Positions 9,018-16,004 of a stretch of 32,714 nucleotides of DNA are shown one piece after another. Location of the stretch: NCBI GenBank assembly GCA_018649625.1, contig JABIHN010000111.1, positions 1 through 32,714 on the forward strand, read 5' to 3'. How positions within the stretch are numbered: the stretch's first letter is position 1; each line of letters opens with the position of its first letter. The translations under genes and the position numbers were made by a program. The notes beneath the pieces are model-generated. The model was not told the origin of the DNA and made no database searches. It saw only the letters and a list, made by a program, of their open reading frames with translations. Source of the DNA: Fidelibacterota bacterium (lineage in GTDB: Bacteria; Fidelibacterota; Marinisomatia; Marinisomatales; UBA1611).

Positions 9018-9275
9018 CTATATAACGGATAAAAGTATTCTTTTAACAATTCCCAACAGAATAAATGCAGCAATCGGTGAAAAATCCATGCCCATACTAT
9101 GAAAAGGTAATATGTCTTTAATAGGTCTTAAAATAGGGTCTGTAACCTGGTATAAAAGTCGAATCATTTGGTTATATGGATCATGTGGAATCCAGCTTAG
9201 GATTACCCGAACCATTATTAGCATTTGTAATAAGTTAAATACGTTATTAATTATTGTAAAAAGGAGATAGCTCAT
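9018..9275 (-). CDS. YggT family integral membrane protein
   Basis: 85 residues, two hydrophobic helices (residues ~5-28 and ~64-82) separated by the hallmark 'RVILSWIPHDPYNQMIRLLYQVTDPILRPIKDILP'. YggT/YlmG proteins are small inner-membrane proteins found next to cell division or proC genes in many bacteria. In chloroplasts and cyanobacteria they affect nucleoid distribution; the E. coli protein is linked to osmotic and ion tolerance. The usual division neighbours (sepF, proC) are absent here. Start ATG at 9275 has no clear Shine-Dalgarno. Confidence 0.88.
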   Translation of the reverse strand: MSYLLFTIINNVFNLLQMLIMVRVILSWIPHDPYNQMIRLLYQVTDPILRPIKDILPFHSMGMDFSPIAAFILLGIVKRILLSVI

Positions 9276-9406
9276 ACTATTAAATTAGTCATAAAAACAT
9301 ACTTATTGAAAAGACAAATAAACAACTGGGTAATTGGCCAAAATGCATCTCCAAGGTCATATAGTTTGGGAAAATATTCAATAAGAGTTTATGCATGGGT
9401 TCCAGT

Positions 9407-9877
9407 TTATTTTTGATTCGCTTCTCGTTGAGCCCGAATCTTTTTATTCAGTGCTATGATATTTTCATTCCCTTCGCACCAAGGTGGAAGATTTTCCCAA
9501 TCGGGTATTCCATCATCTATCAAGGTGTTGTTTTTTGGGAATCGTGGAAATCCATCTACTGGTAATGCTCCCATGATGATACAAACAAGTTCGCTTTTTT
9601 CATCGGCTGTAAGTGCGCGATTCACTTCAGGATTTACTCGAACGACATCTCCTTGAGAAAGACTAAGCAATTCCCCATCTAAATAAATAATTCCTTTCCC
9701 GCTAAGAACAATATAGATTTCTTCTTGAAATTCGTGTTTATGTAAAAATGTATAACCTTTTCCAGCTGGTAAACGCACAAAACCAATTCCTAGTGAAGTT
9801 AATTGTATATCGTCTCTTAGAAGACTTAACCAGGGAGGAAGGTTTTCAAGATCATAACTATGTTTATTGTATTTCAT
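9407..9877 (-). CDS. Cupin-domain protein
   Basis: 156 residues with one cupin barrel. Motif 1 is 'AGKGYTFLHKHEFQEEIYIVLSGKGIIYLDGE', giving His and Glu metal ligands; motif 2 is 'LSQGDVVRVNPEVNRAL', where the usual final His is Asn (N-R-A), so the metal site may have fewer ligands. The sequences flanking the barrel are unusual: ENLPPWLSLL at the start and a near copy, ENLPPWCEGN, near the end (about residue 127). Substrate unknown: storage, regulatory or isomerase cupins are all possible. It stands alone, with 130 bases to yggT downstream. Confidence 0.82.
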   Translation of the reverse strand: MKYNKHSYDLENLPPWLSLLRDDIQLTSLGIGFVRLPAGKGYTFLHKHEFQEEIYIVLSGKGIIYLDGELLSLSQGDVVRVNPEVNRALTADEKSELVCIIMGALPVDGFPRFPKNNTLIDDGIPDWENLPPWCEGNENIIALNKKIRAQREANQK

Positions 9878-9910
9878 TGATTACTCTATTTGAATCCCTT
9901 AGAACTTTTA

Positions 9911-10084
9911 TTAATCCCACCCACGTTCAGATTCATCATTCACGTTTTTACTAAACAAAGGTTTAGCTTTCCTTTTTTGAATTATGTTTTCCGTGTCTTC
10001 AAGTTTTTTGGATTGCTCATCATCCTTAACGAGTTTTCCTTTATTCTTAAGATTAATTACTTTTGTTTTTTTTTCTTTTTTCAT
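9911..10084 (-). CDS. Small highly basic protein, 57 residues (unrecognised)
   Basis: ATG at 10084 to TAA at 9911. The protein begins MKKEKKTKVINLKNKGK, is about one third Lys/Arg with many Asp/Glu, has no hydrophobic segment, and ends NVNDESERGWD. It fills the only stretch longer than 300 bases without a gene (9878-10194). Codon use is normal for the region, the composition is not that of random AT-rich DNA, and the frame is opposite to a competing low-complexity Phe-rich plus-strand frame. It could be a small cytosolic nucleic-acid- or ribosome-associated protein, but nothing proves it is translated. No strong ribosome site upstream. Confidence 0.45.
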   Translation of the reverse strand: MKKEKKTKVINLKNKGKLVKDDEQSKKLEDTENIIQKRKAKPLFSKNVNDESERGWD

Positions 10085-10194
10085 ATTTTGGACTGTTCAC
10101 AATGTAATTCATTATTGGCATTAAATTAAAAAAGCATATTTATTGAAAGTAAATTGCTCACAATTCCTGATGATTAATTACTAGCAGTCGTAAG

Positions 10195-10283
10195 CGGAGA
10201 GAGAGGGATTTGAACCCCCGATACACGTAAGTGTATACTGCATTTCGAGTGCAGCGCATTCAACCAGGCTCTGCCATCTCTCC
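10195..10283 (-). tRNA. tRNA-Ser (anticodon CGA)
   Basis: On the minus strand the gene starts GGAGAGAUGG at 10283 and its acceptor stem pairs with UCUCUCC; the discriminator is G (10195), as expected for serine. The anticodon stem CUGCA/UGCAG encloses the loop CUCGAAA, giving anticodon CGA, which reads UCG. A long variable arm (UAUACACUUACGUGUAU) and the GGUUCAAAU T-loop complete a class II tRNA. The 3' CCA is not encoded. Length 89. Confidence 0.95.
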
Positions 10284-10315
10284 TAAATAAGTCTTATATT
10301 CACATGGAAATTATA

Positions 10316-10507
10316 ATGTCCTTACTAGAATCACAACGTGCAGAACTAGAAGATTATCTTGAGACTATCCTTGATTTATATAGTAAAGATGAATATGAAG
10401 AATTTGTAGAAAGTATTGTTTCTCATTTTTGTCGTCGGAAATTTGGGATTGATGAAAAAGAATCTATCAAATTATTTTATAAGATTATTGAAAATAAAAA
10501 TAATTAA
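10316..10507 (+). CDS. Small acidic protein of unknown function
   Basis: 63 residues from ATG at 10316 (MSLLESQRAELEDYLETI). An in-frame ATG at 10304 would add MEII; I prefer 10316 because GGAAA lies 6-7 bases upstream, but neither site is strong. The product is predicted all-helical and acidic, with a basic patch 'HFCRRKFG' in the middle. No motif recognised. It stands 32 bases from the divergent tRNA-Ser gene and 16 bases before the next gene, with which it is likely co-transcribed. Confidence 0.6.
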   Translation: MSLLESQRAELEDYLETILDLYSKDEYEEFVESIVSHFCRRKFGIDEKESIKLFYKIIENKNN

Positions 10508-10523
10508 AATAGTGGAGACTATA

Positions 10524-11201
10524 ATGAAGAAACTAATCATTATCACCATGCTTTTTATTAAACCTGTTTTTGGACAGATTGAAACATCGCTTTCTCAATG
10601 GGAAAGTATATTCCAAACACCTGAATTGGTGATATATTTTGATGGAATATTTAATAATCTAGGTGTACTTGTTGAAGAAACGGGAGAAAAATTTACAATT
10701 CAACATACAGGAACATCTTTTGAGTTCAAAGCTGGATTTGATATAAAAAAAGTAGATTTTGTTGTACCGATCAAATTACAGAATATTCAAAATATGGTAA
10801 ATCATGCGAATGATGGGGAAATAAGTGCCATTGAATCATGGCGAATTTTAAATGTTCTTTTTACACCCATGACTAAGGTCACATTACAAACACCCGTTTT
10901 ATCTGTAAATTGGAGACGAAAATTAGCCGGCGTGGAAGATTTGACTCATGTATATTTGTTAAATCCATCAGGCGAAGAAGCATCATCTCATACTCTTATA
11001 TATGTAAGGGGACAGTGGTTGGTTTTAAAAGGATTGCATGGAGCACCACGTAGAACTTACCGAATAACCCCAGAGCAATCATTAGATTATCAAAGAAAAA
11101 TATTTTCAGCTATGCAAAAAAACTCATTAATGGCATGGTGGAAATTTTCAAAATATTATAAAAACTGGCGTAAATCATGTTCAGTAACTCATAAGGTATA
11201 G
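10524..11201 (+). CDS. Unknown secreted protein
   Basis: 225 residues from ATG at 10524, with TGGAG seven bases upstream. The frame is open further left, but that part overlaps the previous gene and lacks a start with a ribosome site. MKKLIIITMLFIKPVFGQ is a signal peptide with cleavage after about residue 17-18. The mature protein has beta-strand-like stretches ('TGEKFTIQHTGTSFEFKAGFD', 'KVDFVVPIKL', 'SHTLIYVRGQWLVLKGLHG') and a basic, Trp-rich C-terminus (MAWWKFSKYYKNWRK) that could contact membrane or nucleic acid. Family not recognised. The NYN-domain gene begins 24 bases downstream. Confidence 0.62.
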   Translation: MKKLIIITMLFIKPVFGQIETSLSQWESIFQTPELVIYFDGIFNNLGVLVEETGEKFTIQHTGTSFEFKAGFDIKKVDFVVPIKLQNIQNMVNHANDGEISAIESWRILNVLFTPMTKVTLQTPVLSVNWRRKLAGVEDLTHVYLLNPSGEEASSHTLIYVRGQWLVLKGLHGAPRRTYRITPEQSLDYQRKIFSAMQKNSLMAWWKFSKYYKNWRKSCSVTHKV

Positions 11202-11225
11202 CTAAAATAAAAGGAAAAAAAAATA

Positions 11226-11732
11226 ATGGCTGAAATAATAATTAATCAATCTGTTGCAATATTATGTGACGGAAACAATATTGAACGAAGTATTCATGAA
11301 ATGTCTAAATCGACTAAAGCGATGATTGACTTTGATCAACTCATTCCAAAATTATTAAATGGGCGAGGATTAAATCGACTTATATATTTTAGAGAAGGAA
11401 AATCGATTTCAAAAAAATTTGCTGAAAGACTTCATGAAAATTTCTATGGTTCTGTTGTGCCATGTCATAAATCAGCCGATATACCTTTGTCAATTAAAGC
11501 CACGCAATTAGCGTCTAAAGTTGATACTATCATAATTATGTCCGGAGATTCGGATTTTGTTGAATTAGTCAGCCATTTAAAAGCAGAAGGTGTTCGAGTC
11601 GAAATCGCTGCTGTAAAACAGACAACTGCAAGGATATTAATTGAAGAATCTGACCATTACCATGAAATTACTAGTGATGATTGGTTTGTATATCGTGCAA
11701 CTAAAAGATTAACTAGAGTAAAAAAGAAGTAA
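11226..11732 (+). CDS. NYN-domain (LabA/DUF88-like) putative ribonuclease
   Basis: 168 residues. The PIN-like NYN fold is recognisable: 'VAILCDGNNIERSI' with Asp15 and Asn17-Asn18, a central 'PCHKSADIPLSIKATQLAS', and 'IIIMSGDSDFVELVSHLKAEGVRVE' with Asp108 and Asp110. These acidic residues form the presumed metal site. The central segment is normally KG.D..L..D; here 'KSADIPLSIKA' keeps the first Asp but the distal Asp of that motif appears to be replaced, which may weaken catalysis. NYN proteins are predicted RNA-processing nucleases; LabA in cyanobacteria is linked to circadian output. Followed by a hairpin terminator, so it ends a short operon starting at 10316. Confidence 0.85.
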   Translation: MAEIIINQSVAILCDGNNIERSIHEMSKSTKAMIDFDQLIPKLLNGRGLNRLIYFREGKSISKKFAERLHENFYGSVVPCHKSADIPLSIKATQLASKVDTIIIMSGDSDFVELVSHLKAEGVRVEIAAVKQTTARILIEESDHYHEITSDDWFVYRATKRLTRVKKK

Positions 11733-11739
11733 TTTTGTT

Positions 11740-11781
11740 AATAAATATGATTGAATATTGGTAAAAATCATATTTATTTTT
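11740..11781 (+). terminator. AT-rich Rho-independent terminator after the NYN gene
   Basis: Perfect 13-base inverted repeat, AATAAATATGATT (11740-11752) and AATCATATTTATT (11766-11778), with a 13-base loop and TTTTT at 11777-11781. It begins eight bases after the NYN stop codon. The stem is AT-rich but long. Confidence 0.6.
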
Positions 11782-11830
11782 GATATTATGCATACGGTTA
11801 ATTATCATTGTTAAGTTTTAATAAAGATAT

Positions 11831-11931
11831 ATGCAGTCAGGAAAAATTAAGTTTTTTAATAGAAGTAAATGATATGGGTAGTGGAAGGAGATCGCGGTCT
11901 AAAAGCTGTTGAAATTTCTATTATACTTTAA
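11831..11931 (+). pseudogene. Collapsed cold-shock protein (CspA family) gene with internal deletion
   Basis: At 11831 the frame reads MQSGKIKFFNRSK and stops at TGA 11870-11872; this is a classic Csp start (beta-strand 1, compare 'M..G.VKWFN..KGFGFI'). In another frame, 11878-11931 reads VVEGDRGLKAVEISIIL and stops; this is the classic Csp end ('..VVEGDRGPKA..'). The ~35-40 residues between, holding both RNA-binding motifs (GFGFI and VFVHF), are missing, and the two pieces are out of frame by one base. An ATG at 11869 could translate the second piece as a 20-residue peptide. It cannot encode a working cold-shock domain. It lies between the NYN terminator and the TerB-like gene. Alternatives: a recent genomic deletion or an assembly collapse. 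Confidence 0.75.
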
Positions 11932-11966
11932 AGTAATCAAAATATTTAAACAAAAGGGAAAACTAC

Positions 11967-13001
11967 ATGATACGTAATCATTATTCAATAATTGGACTAT
12001 TTATTTTTATATTATTGGGTCCTAATATTTTATACGCATCTTCAGGAGAAGAAATCACATTGTTTCAAAAAATCATTGGTGTTCTGGTTTCGAGTGCATT
12101 GGTATTTTCATTGATAAAAGGGTATTTAACAGTAAACAAAATTTGGAAACGTCGAAAAAATGAAGAGGTCGCAAATAGTATATCAATTGTGGCTGCTATG
12201 TTAGGATTTGCAGTAGGATTCCCATTTTTATTAAATAGTTTATTAATTACCAATGATTATTTTTCAGCAGCAAAAAGCGTTATTGCTTTATGTTTAGCTT
12301 TTGTATTTACGATGATTGGTACAGGCTATTATGTAGATAGTAATCGCGGCGTAGGATTTATAACATTACTTGGTCGTGCATTAAATTTAGAACGAAAAGA
12401 ATCTGGAGATTTGTTAAGTGATATGTTGCGTCCAAAAGGCGCTCGTAAAATAATTGATATATTAGTTAAGCTAGCAGCAATTGATGATGATATTGCTCAG
12501 GAGGAAATTGATTTAATAAAACAATTCTCTGAAAAATGGAATATAGAAATCCCTGAACTTAAATCAGGTAAACCTGATGAATTGACAAACCTAGTTGAAT
12601 TGAAAGCTTTGGTTCAATCTTATTTAGATGAGAATCCTGATGTAGAAGTGGCAGAAGGTTTGGTTGATTTAATCAATATGATGGCTGAAGCAGATGATGA
12701 AGTAACTAAAGAAGAATCCATGGCAGTTGCAGAATTCACAGGAATGATTGCACATTATGTCAGTTTAGAAAAAGGAGGCGAAGTTGAGATGTGGGAAGTG
12801 AATATTGTTCCACAAGGAGATGAACAGATAAAAGCAGTTAGAGAATTGCTTCCTGATTTAGATGTTGTGCAAGATCGTGGAGGTAGCGTATTTAAAGTGG
12901 GCCGGTATTTTTCTGAGGCCTATGCGGAAGCTGTTTGCACTAAATATATTTCTTTAGGACTTTATTCTAATTCAACAAAATTAAAAGTGAATTTCAGTTA
13001 A
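11967..13001 (+). CDS. Membrane protein with TerB-like and C-terminal SPOR-like domains
   Basis: 344 residues. Signal-anchor or signal peptide (residues ~8-25), then three hydrophobic segments at about 34-50, 72-90 and 100-118. From ~residue 145 the cytosolic part has a TerB-like all-helical region: 'GARKIIDILVKLAAIDDDIAQEEIDLIKQFSEKW' and, later, 'EGLVDLINMMAEADDEVTKEESMAVAEF', the paired acidic 'A..D..(I/V)...E' pattern of tellurite-resistance TerB folds. The last ~70 residues, 'MWEVNIVPQGDEQIKAVREL' to 'AEAVCTKYISLGLYSNS', resemble a SPOR-type beta-alpha-beta repeat. Role unknown; TerB-like domains are often in membrane-linked stress systems. AAAAGGGA sits 8 bases before the start. A strong bidirectional terminator follows. 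Confidence 0.72.
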   Translation: MIRNHYSIIGLFIFILLGPNILYASSGEEITLFQKIIGVLVSSALVFSLIKGYLTVNKIWKRRKNEEVANSISIVAAMLGFAVGFPFLLNSLLITNDYFSAAKSVIALCLAFVFTMIGTGYYVDSNRGVGFITLLGRALNLERKESGDLLSDMLRPKGARKIIDILVKLAAIDDDIAQEEIDLIKQFSEKWNIEIPELKSGKPDELTNLVELKALVQSYLDENPDVEVAEGLVDLINMMAEADDEVTKEESMAVAEFTGMIAHYVSLEKGGEVEMWEVNIVPQGDEQIKAVRELLPDLDVVQDRGGSVFKVGRYFSEAYAEAVCTKYISLGLYSNSTKLKVNFS

Positions 13002-13032
13002 AATAATCAGTAGAGTTAGCATATAATGTTTT

Positions 13033-13065
13033 AAAAAAAAGCTCCATAATTATGGAGCTTTTTTT
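13033..13065. terminator. Bidirectional Rho-independent terminator
   Basis: Near-perfect palindrome AAAAAAA-GCTCC-ATAATTAT-GGAGC-TTTTTTT between two convergent genes. It serves both the TerB-like gene on the plus strand and pntB on the minus strand. Confidence 0.9.
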
Positions 13066-13087
13066 AAAGTAAGACTTATAATTTAAT

Positions 13088-14464
13088 TTATAATTCTTTT
13101 AGATCTTTTAATAATTGTTGAAGCATATCTTTTGCATCACCAAAGACCATAATAGAATTATCAAAACCGAATAACTCATTTTGTATACCAGCAAATCCGG
13201 TATTCATAGTTCGTTTATTGATAATTACAGTTCGAGATTTATCCACATCCAAAATAGGCATTCCATAAATTGGAGAAGATGTGTCATGACGAGCAGCTGG
13301 GTTCACAACATCATTTGCACCCAACACCAAAGCAACATCACAATCTTCAAATTCCGGATTTATTTCATCTAAATCTTTTAATTGTTCATAGGGAATATTG
13401 GCTTCAGCCAAAAGAACATTCATATGGCCTGGCATGCGTCCTGCAACCGGGTGAATGGCATAAAGAACTTTTTTCCCTTTACTTTCTAATATTTCGGCAA
13501 CTTCTCGAATGGCATGCTGTGCTTGTGCAACTGCAAGTCCGTAACCAGGAACAATAATAACTTTTTCTGCTGCATCAAAAATCATAGCGGCTTCTTCAGT
13601 AGAATACGATTTGATTGTGATTTGTTTTTTTGATCCATCTCCAGTTGACTCCTGCACCAACCCAACAGCTCCAAAAATTACATTTGCCAGTGATCGATTC
13701 ATCCCTTTACACATGATATTGGTTAAAATAAGGCCAGAAGCACCAACGAGCGCCCCTGCAATAATTAGACCATTATTCATTAAAACAAATCCTGTTGCAG
13801 CAGCAGCTACACCTGAGTATGAATTTAATAATGAAATAACTACAGGCATATCAGCACCACCAATTGGAATGGTTAGCGTGATTCCCATAATAGCTGAAAT
13901 AATGATAACAGCATAAAAGTAATTCATATCACTGGGAGATTGGACAACATAAACACCAACAAATATTAACATCATAGCCATTAAACCATTAAAAATCTGT
14001 TGGCCAGGAAAAACAATAGGTTGGCCACTTATGAATCCTTGTAGTTTTCCGAAAGCAATAAAACTTCCAGTAAATGTTAATGTACCGACAAAAATTGAAA
14101 GTACGATCGTTCCCAAGGTAAAGGTTGTTATTTCACCCGTTTTAAGAAACTCTGCAGCTGCAACTAATGCAGATGCAGCACCACCAAATCCATTAAATAT
14201 GGCAACCATTTGTGGCATTTGAGTCATTTCTACTTTTATGGCAAAAACAGCACCAATAATAGTTCCAATTATGATTCCTATAGCAATAGTTTGAAAATCA
14301 ATTTCATATTCATGTTTTGCAATTAAAGTTGCAATAATTGCAATCATCATCCCAATAAATGAAATCATATTCCCGTTGCGGGCTGTTTTTGGATGGCTAA
14401 GTTTTTTGATTCCTAGTATGAATAGAACTGAAGCTAGGACGTAAAATATATTTGTGAATTCCAC
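13088..14464 (-). CDS. pntB: NAD(P) transhydrogenase subunit beta PntB
   Basis: 458 residues, full length for PntB. The N-terminal ~270 residues are a run of about nine membrane helices with the proton-channel family pattern (IFNGFGGAASALVAAAEFL, GGADMPVVISLLNSYSGVAAAATGF). The C-terminal ~180 residues are the NADP(H)-binding domain III: VPGYGLAVAQAQ, HPVAGRMPGHMNVLLAEA, LGANDVVNPAA and the KR.M..GFAGI segment. The enzyme couples hydride transfer from NADH to NADP+ with inward proton flow at the inner membrane, supplying NADPH. It is the last gene of the pntAA-pntAB-pntB operon, starting 9 bases after pntAB, and ends at the bidirectional terminator. Confidence 0.96.
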   Translation of the reverse strand: MEFTNIFYVLASVLFILGIKKLSHPKTARNGNMISFIGMMIAIIATLIAKHEYEIDFQTIAIGIIIGTIIGAVFAIKVEMTQMPQMVAIFNGFGGAASALVAAAEFLKTGEITTFTLGTIVLSIFVGTLTFTGSFIAFGKLQGFISGQPIVFPGQQIFNGLMAMMLIFVGVYVVQSPSDMNYFYAVIIISAIMGITLTIPIGGADMPVVISLLNSYSGVAAAATGFVLMNNGLIIAGALVGASGLILTNIMCKGMNRSLANVIFGAVGLVQESTGDGSKKQITIKSYSTEEAAMIFDAAEKVIIVPGYGLAVAQAQHAIREVAEILESKGKKVLYAIHPVAGRMPGHMNVLLAEANIPYEQLKDLDEINPEFEDCDVALVLGANDVVNPAARHDTSSPIYGMPILDVDKSRTVIINKRTMNTGFAGIQNELFGFDNSIMVFGDAKDMLQQLLKDLKEL

Positions 14465-14473
14465 TTATAACTC

Positions 14474-14743
14474 CTATCTACGCTTAAACATTTTTAACAT
14501 ACGATCCGTAACCATAAAACCGCCTACAACATTTACAGTAGCAAAAATGACTGCAATTAAGCCCATCCAAGATCCAATTCCACCGCCAACTTTTGTAGCA
14601 ATAATTGCTCCAACAACTGCGATACCTGATATAGCATTAGAACCAGACATAAGAGGTGTATGGAGTGTAGGGGGTACTTTTGAAATGATTTCATTCCCAA
14701 CGAAAATCGCCAAAATAAAAACTGTAAAAATATTAATATCCAT
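14474..14743 (-). CDS. pntAB: NAD(P) transhydrogenase subunit alpha part 2 (PntAB)
   Basis: 89 residues with three membrane helices (residues ~3-21, ~33-50, ~56-78). The motif 'VGNEIISKVPPTLHTPLMSGSNAISGI' is the conserved loop of the alpha-2 subunit. In E. coli this part is fused to the soluble NAD-binding part; here it is separate, as in Rhodospirillum and many other bacteria. It completes the membrane domain II with PntB. It starts 8 bases after pntAA. Confidence 0.94.
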   Translation of the reverse strand: MDINIFTVFILAIFVGNEIISKVPPTLHTPLMSGSNAISGIAVVGAIIATKVGGGIGSWMGLIAVIFATVNVVGGFMVTDRMLKMFKRR

Positions 14744-14751
14744 AATTTCCC

Positions 14752-15885
14752 TTAAGCATTAAGTGCTTCTTGAGTTGGTTTGTGTGTTATGTCACCTTCG
14801 TGGGTGAAAAGTGCACCGGAAATAATTTCATCTTCTCTATCAAGATTGATTTGACCTTCCTTGACCATGTAGGTTAAAAAAGCAGTTATATTTTTTGAAT
14901 ATAATTCACTGGCATCTACTGGCATTAATCCTGGAATGTTGGAAGTACCATCAATAGTAACTTGGTTATGTTCAATGATTTTGTCTTTTTGGGTCAGCTC
15001 GCAATTCCCACCATTTTCAGCGGCAAGATCCATAATTACTGATCCAGGTTTCATTGCTTCTACCATACTTGTTGGAATTAATAAAGGAGCAGGTCTTCCT
15101 GGAATTAATGCTGTGGTAATGACAATATTAGATTTACTAATATGCTCATGAATCATTTCTTGTTGACGTTGCTTATAATCATCAGATGTTTCTTTAGCAT
15201 AGCCACCTTCACCAACTCCATCTTCAGACTCGGACTCTACTTCAATAAACTTCGCACCCAAAGATTCAACTTGCTCTTTTACAACAGGGCGAACATCAAA
15301 AACTTCTACCTGAGCACCAAGCCTTTTAGCTGTTGCGATAGCTTGTAAACCTGCTACGCCTGCACCTAGAATTAGTACTTTTGCTGGTCGTATTGTACCA
15401 GCAGCAGTCATAAGAAGAGGCATGTAAACTCCAAGACGAGTAGCTGCCATTAGAACTGCTTTATATCCAGCTATATTAGTTTGAGATGATAATGCATCCA
15501 TCTTTTGAGCTAAAGTTGTTCTCGGAATTAAATGCATAGAAAAACCGGTAACTGATTTTTCGGCTAATGCTTTCACTGTTGAAAGCTCTCGAGTGGTTTG
15601 AAAAAATGAAATGAAAATTGAGTTCGATTTAAAATTTGCAATCTCTTCTAATGTAGGTGGCATTACTTTTAGTATAATGTCGGCTTTAGAGATTTGCTCC
15701 GAACCTGTTTTTAGTATTTCAGCGCCTGCTTCAGAATAATCATCATCTGACATAAATGAAGCTACCCCTGCACCCGAATCAATTTGAACTGTTAATCCAA
15801 ATTTAATCATATCTTTTACTGAAGATGGGCTTGCAGCGACGCGTGTTTCTAGTGGATTATTTTCTTTAAGTATTAGGGCAATCAT
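14752..15885 (-). CDS. pntAA: NAD(P) transhydrogenase subunit alpha part 1 (PntAA)
   Basis: 377 residues, the NAD(H)-binding domain I. N-terminal alanine dehydrogenase/PNT fold ('LILKENNPLETRVAASPSSV'), then a Rossmann nucleotide site 'VLILGAGVAGLQAIATAKRL' near residue 170 followed by 'VEVFDVRP', and the mobile-loop region 'GYAKETSDDYKQRQQEMI'. The 'EVESESEDGVGEGGYAKE' stretch distinguishes it from alanine dehydrogenase, as do the two pnt genes that follow. First gene of the operon; start ATG at 15885. No strong Shine-Dalgarno is present. The upstream region holds an 8-base inverted repeat that could be a control site. Confidence 0.95.
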   Translation of the reverse strand: MIALILKENNPLETRVAASPSSVKDMIKFGLTVQIDSGAGVASFMSDDDYSEAGAEILKTGSEQISKADIILKVMPPTLEEIANFKSNSIFISFFQTTRELSTVKALAEKSVTGFSMHLIPRTTLAQKMDALSSQTNIAGYKAVLMAATRLGVYMPLLMTAAGTIRPAKVLILGAGVAGLQAIATAKRLGAQVEVFDVRPVVKEQVESLGAKFIEVESESEDGVGEGGYAKETSDDYKQRQQEMIHEHISKSNIVITTALIPGRPAPLLIPTSMVEAMKPGSVIMDLAAENGGNCELTQKDKIIEHNQVTIDGTSNIPGLMPVDASELYSKNITAFLTYMVKEGQINLDREDEIISGALFTHEGDITHKPTQEALNA

Positions 15886-15928
15886 ATACGTATTCTATTT
15901 ATATCATGTTAAAAAGGAGCTAAAAATT

Positions 15929-15948
15929 AATATGGATTTCTCCATATT
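15929..15948. promoter_or_regulatory. Inverted repeat in the divergent pntAA / beta-helix promoter region
   Basis: Perfect AATATGGA-TTTC-TCCATATT, 44 bases before pntAA and 57 bases before the beta-helix gene, in the only space between these divergent genes. It has no T run, so it is more like an operator or a leader hairpin than a terminator. Ligand unknown. Confidence 0.35.
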
Positions 15949-16004
15949 CCATCCAAATAATCACCAGAAGTGAGTTAATTTTCAAAACATAAAATAGCTA
16001 AAAA

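Noticed and set aside
9890-10129. Phe-rich plus-strand frame in the gap
   Set aside because: Its poly-Phe run is the complement of the Lys codons of the minus-strand ORF; composition is not protein-like.
10416-10523. Longer N-terminus for the secreted protein at 10524
   Set aside because: It would overlap the small acidic gene by over 90 bases and hide a good signal peptide; ATG 10524 has a Shine-Dalgarno site.
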